Below are positions 1-6,499 of a stretch of 37,742 nucleotides of DNA, piece by piece; position 1 is the first letter of the stretch, and each line of letters opens with the position of its first letter. The position numbers were made by a program, and so were the translations under genes. Origin of the DNA: Terriglobia bacterium (GTDB taxonomy: Bacteria > Acidobacteriota > Terriglobia > Bryobacterales > Bryobacteraceae); the NCBI GenBank assembly GCA_020073615.1, contig JAIQEX010000062.1, forward strand, positions 1-37,742, read 5' to 3'. The notes under the pieces were generated by a model. It was not told the origin of the DNA and made no database searches. It saw only the letters and a list, made by a program, of their open reading frames with translations.

Positions 1-2682
1 ACCACCTGCGGCGGCTGTCCTTCGTCGTGCAGCCTGCTGGTGAAGCAGCGCGACGGACGGCCCATCAAGATCGAAGGCAACGCGCAATCTCCCCTGTTCG
101 GCGGCGGCACGTGCGCCACCGGCCAGGCCACGGTGCTCTCGCTCTACGATGGCGAGCGCCTGCGCGGCCCCCTGTGGAAGGGAAAGCTCGCCACGTGGCA
201 GGAGATCGACCAGCGCGTGGCCGAATCGCTGCGCGCGGCGCAGGGAAGCGCGCGGGCTATCGTGCTGCTCTCGGGCACCATCACCAGCCCATCCACGCTG
301 GAGATTATCGCCGGGTGGCGCCAGCGATACTCCAACTTCCGGCACGTGGTGTACGACGCCGTCTCCTACGGCACCCTGCGCGCCGCCAACCTGGAAAGCT
401 TCGGCCGCGCCGCGATTCCGCATTACTCCTTCGACGCCGCGCGCGTGATTGTAGGCCTGGAAGCGGATTTCCTGGGCACCTGGCTATCGCCCGTGGAATT
501 CGCCCGCCAGTATGCCCAATCGCGCCGTCCCGAGCGCGGCTTCGCGCTGCACGTGCAGTTCGAAGCGGGCCTGTCGGTCACGGGAAGCACCGCGGATGTG
601 CGCGTGCCGGTCGCTCCGTCGGAGGTGGGCGCGGTGGCCGTGGCGCTGCTGCGGCGGATCGCGGCGAAGGCCGGGCAGGCGGGCGTCCCGGAAGGCCCGG
701 AGCCAACCGTGGAGGCGCGGAAACTCGACGCCGTGGCGGAGCAGCTCTGGCGCCATCGCGGCGAATCGCTGGTGGTATCGGGCGTCGAGGACAAATCGGT
801 GCAGGTGGTGGTCAACGCCCTCAACGCCTTCCTGGGCAATATCGGGAAGACAGTGGACGTGCTGCGGCCTTCGCTACAGCGCGCGGGCGACGACCAGGCC
901 GTGGCGGCGCTGGTCGAGCAGATGAACCGCGGCGAGGTTCATACCCTGCTGCTCCACGGCGTGAACCCCGGTTACGATTATCCCGATAGCGGCCGGTTCC
1001 TCGCGGCCATGGAGAAAGTGGCGCTGGCGGTTTCCTTTTCCGACCGCCGCGACGAAACCAGCTCGCACGCGGGCGCTATCTGTCCGGACCATCATTTCCT
1101 CGAAGCGTGGGGCGACGCCGAGCCGGTGGAGTCGTACTTCAGCCTGGCGCAACCAGTGATCGCGCCGCTGTTCGACACCCGCGCCGCGCAGGACAGCCTG
1201 CTCAAATGGTCGGGCAACGAGACTGGTTATTACACCTGGCTGCGCGAGTACTGGCGCAAGAATCTGTTCCCCCGGCAGAAGGAGGCCACCGATTTCGACG
1301 CCTTCTGGGACCGCTCGCTCGAGGCCGGCGTGGTGACGCTCGCTCCCGCGGCCGCGCCCGCGCCCGCGCTGCCCGCATTCCAGGGTGCATGGGCCGCTGC
1401 GGCCGGCGCCATCGTCGATGCCCGGCGGCAGGCGCTGGCGGCGCGCCGCGACGACCGCTACGAGATCAGGCTCTACGAGAGCGTGGCCATGCGCGATGGC
1501 CGTCACGCCAACAATCCGTGGCTGCAGGAGCTGCCCGACCCCATCACCAAGGTCACCTGGGGAAACTTCGCCGCGGTGGCGCCGCAACTGGCCAGGAAGC
1601 TCGGGCTCACCGATGGCGATGTGGTTTCGCTGCGCACCGCGCAGGCGCAGCTTCAGCTTCCGGTGGTTGTGCAGCCGGGGCAGGAGGGCCGCACCATTTC
1701 GGTGGCGCTGGGCTACGGCAGAAAACTGGTGGGCAAGGCCGGGCAGGATGTGGGTGCGAATGCGTATCCGCTTACCGGCACGCACGACGTGACCATCCAG
1801 AAAACCGGGCGCCGCGACGAGCTGGCCGGCACGCAAACCCACTTCTCGATGGAGGGCCGCCCCATCGCGCTCGAAACTACGCTCGCCGATCTCGACCGCG
1901 AACCAGAGCCGCCCGAAGTAGCCGCCACGCTGTGGGCCGCGCGGCCGGAGGGCGAACACTCCTGGGGCATGGCCATCGACATGAATGCCTGTACCGGCTG
2001 CTCCGCCTGCGTCATCGCCTGCCAGGCCGAGAACAACGTGCCCGTCGTGGGAAAAGATCAGGTAAGGCGCGTGCGCATCATGCACTGGATGCGCATCGAC
2101 CACTACTACAGCGGCGCGGAGGAGAACCCGGCCAGCGTCCACCAGCCCATGATGTGCCAGCACTGCGGCAACGCGCCCTGCGAGACGGTCTGCCCCGTGC
2201 TCGCCACCACCACCAGCTCCGAAGGGCTGAACCAGCAGATCTACAACCGCTGCATCGGGACGCGCTACTGCGCCAACAACTGTCCTTATAAGGTGCGGCG
2301 TTTCAACTTCTACAACTACACGCAAAATCCGGATTTCGATTACAACATGGAAAGCCCGCTGGGCCGCATGGTGCTGAACCCCGACGTGGTGGTGCGCACG
2401 CGCGGCGTGATGGAGAAGTGCAGCCTGTGCGTGCAGCGCATTCAGCTGGCCAAGAATTCCGCTTTGCAGGGGAAGCGCGCTTTGGCCGACGGCGATATCC
2501 GCACCGCCTGCCAGCAGGCCTGTCCCAGCGAGGCAATCGTGTTCGGCGACCTGAAGGATGCCGCCAGCCGCGCCTACGGACTGCACCGCGAACGGCGGTT
2601 CTACCGCGTGCTGGAAGAGCTGGGAACACGGCCCAACGTGGGGTACCTCAAGAAGGTGCGGAACGCTTTGGAGACTGCTTGA
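1..2682 (+). CDS. actB: Alternative complex III iron-sulfur subunit ActB, 5'-truncated
   Basis: The frame is open from base 1, so the true start lies upstream of the window. ActB is the large periplasm-facing subunit of alternative complex III (quinol:cytochrome c/oxidase oxidoreductase). The N-terminal part is a molybdopterin-oxidoreductase-like domain, opening with CGGCPSSC (bases 7-30) and followed by a TCATG cysteine. In this family the domain is not thought to hold molybdenum. The C-terminal third is a ferredoxin-type domain: CTGCSACVIAC (about bases 1990-2022), CQHCGNAPCETVCP, CIGTRYCANNCP, CSLCVQRI and CQQACP. Together these supply ligands for three [4Fe-4S] and one [3Fe-4S] clusters. 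Its TGA overlaps the ATG of actC (TGATG), indicating translational coupling. actA should lie just upstream. Family assignment is firm from motifs and gene order. Confidence 0.96.
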   Translation, partial: TTCGGCPSSCSLLVKQRDGRPIKIEGNAQSPLFGGGTCATGQATVLSLYDGERLRGPLWKGKLATWQEIDQRVAESLRAAQGSARAIVLLSGTITSPSTLEIIAGWRQRYSNFRHVVYDAVSYGTLRAANLESFGRAAIPHYSFDAARVIVGLEADFLGTWLSPVEFARQYAQSRRPERGFALHVQFEAGLSVTGSTADVRVPVAPSEVGAVAVALLRRIAAKAGQAGVPEGPEPTVEARKLDAVAEQLWRHRGESLVVSGVEDKSVQVVVNALNAFLGNIGKTVDVLRPSLQRAGDDQAVAALVEQMNRGEVHTLLLHGVNPGYDYPDSGRFLAAMEKVALAVSFSDRRDETSSHAGAICPDHHFLEAWGDAEPVESYFSLAQPVIAPLFDTRAAQDSLLKWSGNETGYYTWLREYWRKNLFPRQKEATDFDAFWDRSLEAGVVTLAPAAAPAPALPAFQGAWAAAAGAIVDARRQALAARRDDRYEIRLYESVAMRDGRHANNPWLQELPDPITKVTWGNFAAVAPQLARKLGLTDGDVVSLRTAQAQLQLPVVVQPGQEGRTISVALGYGRKLVGKAGQDVGANAYPLTGTHDVTIQKTGRRDELAGTQTHFSMEGRPIALETTLADLDREPEPPEVAATLWAARPEGEHSWGMAIDMNACTGCSACVIACQAENNVPVVGKDQVRRVRIMHWMRIDHYYSGAEENPASVHQPMMCQHCGNAPCETVCPVLATTTSSEGLNQQIYNRCIGTRYCANNCPYKVRRFNFYNYTQNPDFDYNMESPLGRMVLNPDVVVRTRGVMEKCSLCVQRIQLAKNSALQGKRALADGDIRTACQQACPSEAIVFGDLKDAASRAYGLHRERRFYRVLEELGTRPNVGYLKKVRNALETA

Positions 2683-4130
2683 TGAGTTCGATGATTCAAG
2701 CCGCGGAAGAGGGCAGGCCGGGAGGCCTACCCTACCAGCAGATTCTGCCCGCGCCGCGCTGGGTGGACGGCCATCCCACACTGGGCGAGATCACCGGCGA
2801 CGTGGTGCGCGCCATGGAAGCGCGGCCGGGCAAAGGGTGGTGGATCTGTTTCGCGATCGCGCTGGCCGCGCTGGGGAACCTGGGCGTGATGGTGGCGTAC
2901 CTGTTCGCCAAGGGGATCGGCATCTGGGGCCTCAACAGCAGCGTGGGCTGGGCCTTCGATATCACCAACTTCGTTTTTTGGGTGGGCATCGGCCACGCCG
3001 GCACGCTGATTTCCGCCATCCTGCTGCTGTTCCGCCAGCAGTGGCGCAACTCCATCAACCGCTCGGCCGAAGCCATGACCATTTTCGCCGTCATGTGCGC
3101 GGGCCTGTTCCCGCTGCTGCACATGGGCCGGCCGTGGGACGCGTTTTTCATTTTTCCCTACCCCAACCAGCGCGGCCCGCTGTGGGTGAATTTCCGCTCG
3201 CCGCTGGTGTGGGACGTGGTGGCCATCAGCACCTACCTCACCATCTCGCTGGTGTTCTGGTACCTGGGCATGATTCCGGATCTGGCCACGCTGCGCGACC
3301 GCGCCGCGCAGGGCATCAAGAAAGCCGTCTTCCGCCTGCTGAGCCTGGGCTGGAACGGTTCGCACCGCACGTGGTCGCGCTATGAAATGGTCAGCATCAT
3401 CCTGGCGGGGCTGGCCACGCCGCTGGTGGTTTCGGTGCACACCATCGTGAGCATGGATTTCGCCACGTCGCTCGTGCCCGGATGGCACGCCACGATCTTT
3501 CCGCCCTACTTCGTGGCCGGCGCCATCTACTCCGGCTTCGGCATGGTGATGACGCTGCTGATCATCACGCGCCAGACCATGCACCTGGAGCGCTACATCA
3601 CCATGCGGCACCTGGATGCCATGGCGCGCGTGCTGCTGCTCACCGGCTCGATTGTCAGCTATGCCTATGCCACGGAATTTTTCAGCGCGTGGTTCGGCGG
3701 CAATCTTTACGAGCGCTTCCACTTCATCAACCGCGCCACGGGCCCCTACGCCTGGGGCTTCTACATCATGGTGCTGTGCAATGCCATCACGCCGCAGCTC
3801 TTCTGGTTCCGCAAGGCGCGCTCCAGCGTGGCGGTGCTGTTCGTGGCGTCGGTGCTGGTGAATGTCGGCATGTGGTTCGAGCGCTTCATCATCATCGTGG
3901 TGTCGCTGCACCGCGGGTTTCTGCCGTCCAGTTGGGCCATGTTCTACCCCACGGTGTTCGATATGGGCATTCTGGTGGGTGCTTTCGGGCTGTTCTTCAC
4001 CTGCTTCCTGCTGTTCATTCGCGTGCTGCCCATGGTGGCGATCTGGGAAGTGAAAGGGACGGTGGGCCACGGCGCGCACCGCATGGCGCTGAGCGACGAC
4101 GAAAGCGCGCCGGAGGTGGCCCATGGCTAG
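2682..4130 (+). CDS. actC: Alternative complex III quinol-binding membrane subunit ActC (NrfD-like)
   Basis: 482 residues, an NrfD/PsrC-type integral membrane protein that in alternative complex III binds quinol and passes electrons to the ActB clusters. About ten hydrophobic segments are visible, beginning near residue 50 (WWICFAIALAALGNLGVMVA). Typical family phrases include GWAFDITNFVFWVGIGHAGT and HMGRPWDAFFIFPYPN. The start at 2682 was chosen because it overlaps the actB stop as TGATG and gives the usual soluble N-terminus ending in the conserved ITGDVVRAME stretch. Residues 11-17 (GRPGGLP) are encoded by a hairpin repeat described separately. The 3' end overlaps actD by 8 bases. Confidence 0.96.
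   Translation: MSSMIQAAEEGRPGGLPYQQILPAPRWVDGHPTLGEITGDVVRAMEARPGKGWWICFAIALAALGNLGVMVAYLFAKGIGIWGLNSSVGWAFDITNFVFWVGIGHAGTLISAILLLFRQQWRNSINRSAEAMTIFAVMCAGLFPLLHMGRPWDAFFIFPYPNQRGPLWVNFRSPLVWDVVAISTYLTISLVFWYLGMIPDLATLRDRAAQGIKKAVFRLLSLGWNGSHRTWSRYEMVSIILAGLATPLVVSVHTIVSMDFATSLVPGWHATIFPPYFVAGAIYSGFGMVMTLLIITRQTMHLERYITMRHLDAMARVLLLTGSIVSYAYATEFFSAWFGGNLYERFHFINRATGPYAWGFYIMVLCNAITPQLFWFRKARSSVAVLFVASVLVNVGMWFERFIIIVVSLHRGFLPSSWAMFYPTVFDMGILVGAFGLFFTCFLLFIRVLPMVAIWEVKGTVGHGAHRMALSDDESAPEVAHG
2712..2731. repeat. Short hairpin element inside the 5' end of actC
   Basis: GGCAGGCC, a 4-base loop GGGA, then GGCCTACC. This is an 8-bp stem with one C/A mismatch, in frame and encoding part of GRPGGLP. 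It is of the same small-hairpin type as the stronger element in actE. It sits in the variable N-terminal tail of ActC, where extra residues are likely tolerated. The structure is seen in the sequence; calling it a dispersed repeat is an inference. Confidence 0.45.
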
Positions 4131-4635
4131 AGAGTTCCTGGTGGCCACCTATTCCGACGCCAACAGCCTCATGAAGACGGTGGAGACGCTGCGCGCCGAG
4201 AACCTCAAGATCCACGACGTGTACGCGCCGTACCCCATCCACGGGCTCGATCAGGCCATGCGTCTGAACCGGACGCGCCTGCCCTGGGTCACGCTGATCG
4301 CTGGCCTGTGCGGATGCGGCGTGGCGCTGGCGTTCCAGTTCTACACCGCCGTGCTCGATTGGGGCATGAACGTGGGCGGCAAGCCGGACAATTCGACGCT
4401 GGCGTTTCTGCCCATCGCCTTCGAGCTCACCGTGCTGGCGGGCGGACTGGCGACGGTGGCCGCTCTGCTGCTGCGCGCGCGCCTGTATCCCGGCCGGCGC
4501 GAGTGCCTGATTGTGGAAGGCGTCACCGACAACCGCTTCGCCCTGGTGCTCCCGAAATCGGACTCCCCCCGCCCGCGCCAGATCCTGGAGCAGAGCGGGC
4601 CCGACAAGCTGGAAGAAAAGGAGGCGGAGCTATGA
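4123..4635 (+). CDS. actD: Alternative complex III membrane subunit ActD (DUF3341)
   Basis: 170 residues, matching the DUF3341 family that forms the ActD subunit. It has a soluble N-terminal domain (VATYSDANSLMKTVETLR; HDVYAPYPIHGLDQAM, residues about 5-50), then two membrane helices (about 55-75 and 105-125), then a short cytoplasmic tail ending in a charged run. The phrase YAPYPIHGLD is diagnostic. The ATG lies 8 bases inside actC and the stop overlaps actE by 4 bases (ATGA), so the subunits are translationally coupled. Its role is structural; no cofactor is expected. Confidence 0.93.
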   Translation: MAREFLVATYSDANSLMKTVETLRAENLKIHDVYAPYPIHGLDQAMRLNRTRLPWVTLIAGLCGCGVALAFQFYTAVLDWGMNVGGKPDNSTLAFLPIAFELTVLAGGLATVAALLLRARLYPGRRECLIVEGVTDNRFALVLPKSDSPRPRQILEQSGPDKLEEKEAEL

Positions 4636-5288
4636 GGGCCGCCGTGGGGCAGGTTGGCAACCTGCCCGAACCAGGCGCCGGTTGCCAACCGGCGCGCAGG
4701 ATATCATCCTGCCCCACATGGTTCGTGGTGCTGGCCGCGGCAATCACCGTGGGTTGCGGCGCCAGTTCGCACGAGCGCGCCTATGAGTACATGCCCGACA
4801 TGGCGCGCGACCCCGCCTATAAAGCCTACGCGCCCAACCCGGTGACGCGCGACGGCCTCACGCTCCAGCTTCCCGTGGCGGGCACCGTCCCGCGCGGGTA
4901 TGCGCCCTTCCGCTACGGGCCCGGCGAGCAGGAAGCCGCGCGCGCCGGCCGCGAGCTGGCGAACCCGCTCAGGGCCACGCCGCAGGTGATGCAGGAAGGC
5001 TGGGAGCTGTACCGGACCTACTGCCTGGTCTGCCATGGAAAGAGCGGCAAGGGCGACGGGCCGGTGGCCGAAAAGATTCCGCATCCGCCTTCGTACACTT
5101 CCGATCGCGTGATGCAGTTTCCGCCGGGACGGCTTTTCCACGTGATCACTATGGGCGCCGGCAAAATGCGCCCCTACGCCGCGCAGCTCAGCGCCGCCGA
5201 GCGCTGGAAGGTGGTGACGTACGTGCGCACCGCCCTGCAACAGCTCGCGGACCAGCCGGCAACCGGCCAACAGGGCGGCAAGCCATGA
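4632..5288 (+). CDS. actE: Alternative complex III monohaem cytochrome c lipoprotein ActE
   Basis: 218 residues. A single haem site CLVCH lies at about residue 134 with a downstream Met-containing segment (MGAGKMRPY) as likely axial ligand, the usual ActE arrangement. The N-terminus is odd: after the ATG at 4632, about 25 codons come from a hairpin-rich element (4644-4717) before a hydrophobic run WFVVLAAAITVGC. The Cys of that run fits a degenerate lipobox (TVGC). A GTG at 4725 could also start translation but would leave only about 11 residues before the Cys. The ATG overlapping actD is preferred. The stop overlaps actF by 4 bases. It is presumed to be a periplasmic, lipid-anchored electron carrier within the complex. 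Confidence 0.92.
   Translation: MRAAVGQVGNLPEPGAGCQPARRISSCPTWFVVLAAAITVGCGASSHERAYEYMPDMARDPAYKAYAPNPVTRDGLTLQLPVAGTVPRGYAPFRYGPGEQEAARAGRELANPLRATPQVMQEGWELYRTYCLVCHGKSGKGDGPVAEKIPHPPSYTSDRVMQFPPGRLFHVITMGAGKMRPYAAQLSAAERWKVVTYVRTALQQLADQPATGQQGGKP
4644..4717. repeat. Cloverleaf-like hairpin repeat (REP/MITE-like) inserted in the 5' end of actE
   Basis: A 74-base element bounded by a 10-bp inverted repeat, GTGGGGCAGG (4644-4653) and CCTGCCCCAC (4708-4717). Inside are three perfect hairpins with 3-base loops: CAGGTT-GGC-AACCTG (4650-4664), GCGCCGGTT-GCC-AACCGGCGC (4675-4695) and CAGGAT-ATC-ATCCTG (4697-4711). It is wholly translated in frame with actE (VGQVGNLPEPGAGCQPARR). I recall VGNLP-type strings recurring in Solibacter-like proteomes, but this could not be checked here. 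Confidence 0.85.
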
Positions 5289-6499
5289 CCCCCAACCTCC
5301 GCTTCAAGGCCCCGGCCCTGCAATACATAGTCGCGGCCGTCCTCTTCCTCGCGGGAGCGGGCGCAGCCGCTTACGGTCTCACTGCGGCCCCCGAACGCAC
5401 CTGGCTGAACCTCCTGCTGGACGGCTTCTATATCACCTCCCTCGCCGTGTCGGCCATGTTCTTCATCGCGTCGCAGCGGCTCACCGGCGCGCGCTGGTCG
5501 GCCGGCCTGCGGCGCATCCCGGAAGCGTTCATGGCGGCGCTGCCCGCAGCCGCGGTGCTCATGATGGCGCTGTATTTCGGGCGCCAGTGGATTTACCCCT
5601 GGAGCCGCCCCGGTGCCTTCGCCCATGCACCCGCCATCGCCGGCAAGGTGCAGTACCTCGCCGAGCCGTGGGTCTTCGTGCGCTCGGCGGTGGCGCTGCT
5701 GCTGTGGATGCTCTTCGCCTGGCTCTTCCGCCGCACCTCGCTGGCGCAGGACCGCAACCCCGGATCGAGCCTGGCCTATCACTATCGCCTGAACCGCTAC
5801 GCCGCCGCGTTTGTGGTGGTGTTCGCGCTCTCCTTCACCCTGGGTTCCTACGATTGGATCATCTCGCTCGATCCTTCGTGGTTCAGCACCATGTTCGGGA
5901 TTTACGTTTTCGCGGGGACATTCGTGCAGGGTCTGGCGGCCATCACGCTGGCCGCGGTCCTGTTGCGGGATCGCGGCTTTTTGACGCAGGCCGCCAGCGA
6001 TCATCATCTGCGCGACCTGGGAAAACTGCTGTTCGCCTTCTCCACCTTCTGGGCGTACATCTGGACGTGCCAATACCTGCTGATCTGGTACGGGAACATC
6101 CCCGAAGAGGTCACCCACTACGTCCGGCGCACCAGCGCGCCATGGCTTCCGTTTTTCCTGGCGAATTTCGCGGTGAACTGGATCATCCCCTTCGCCGTGC
6201 TGCTGGGCGCACCCGTGAAACGCAACCCGCGGGCGCTCAAGATTGTCTGCGTGCTGCTTCTCGCGGGCCACTGGCTGGACCTGTATATGCTGATCATGCC
6301 CTCCGCGTGGAGCGCGCCGCGGTTCGGCATCCTGGAGGCTGCGATCTTCGCGGGCTGCGCGGCGCTGGCGTATCTGTTCTTTATCTGGAGCCTGGGGGCG
6401 GCTCCCATCACGCCGGTGAGCGACCCGGTGCTGGCGGCCGAAGCCCTGGCCACGCACCGCGAATCCGTTCCCAGCCCGGCCACTGGAGTAGAGCCATGA
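5285..6499 (+). CDS. actF: Alternative complex III membrane subunit ActF (NrfD-like)
   Basis: 404 residues, the second NrfD-like polytopic subunit of alternative complex III. About ten membrane segments run from residue 13 (LQYIVAAVLFLAGAGAAAYG) to about 375. Family phrases include GSYDWIISLDPSWFSTMFGIYVF in pieces, and FWAYIWTCQYLLIWYGNIPEE. No metal ligands are expected; it packs against ActC. The ATG at 5285 overlaps the actE stop by 4 bases, and the TGA overlaps the next cytochrome gene by 4 bases. The overlap ties that unusual cytochrome to the operon. Confidence 0.94.
   Translation: MTPNLRFKAPALQYIVAAVLFLAGAGAAAYGLTAAPERTWLNLLLDGFYITSLAVSAMFFIASQRLTGARWSAGLRRIPEAFMAALPAAAVLMMALYFGRQWIYPWSRPGAFAHAPAIAGKVQYLAEPWVFVRSAVALLLWMLFAWLFRRTSLAQDRNPGSSLAYHYRLNRYAAAFVVVFALSFTLGSYDWIISLDPSWFSTMFGIYVFAGTFVQGLAAITLAAVLLRDRGFLTQAASDHHLRDLGKLLFAFSTFWAYIWTCQYLLIWYGNIPEEVTHYVRRTSAPWLPFFLANFAVNWIIPFAVLLGAPVKRNPRALKIVCVLLLAGHWLDLYMLIMPSAWSAPRFGILEAAIFAGCAALAYLFFIWSLGAAPITPVSDPVLAAEALATHRESVPSPATGVEP

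Noticed and set aside
874-2781. Long minus-strand open frame antisense to actB
   Set aside because: It follows from GC-rich third positions of actB. The residues are low-complexity (His, Ala, Gly, Arg) with no domain, and the plus strand is an unmistakable Act subunit.
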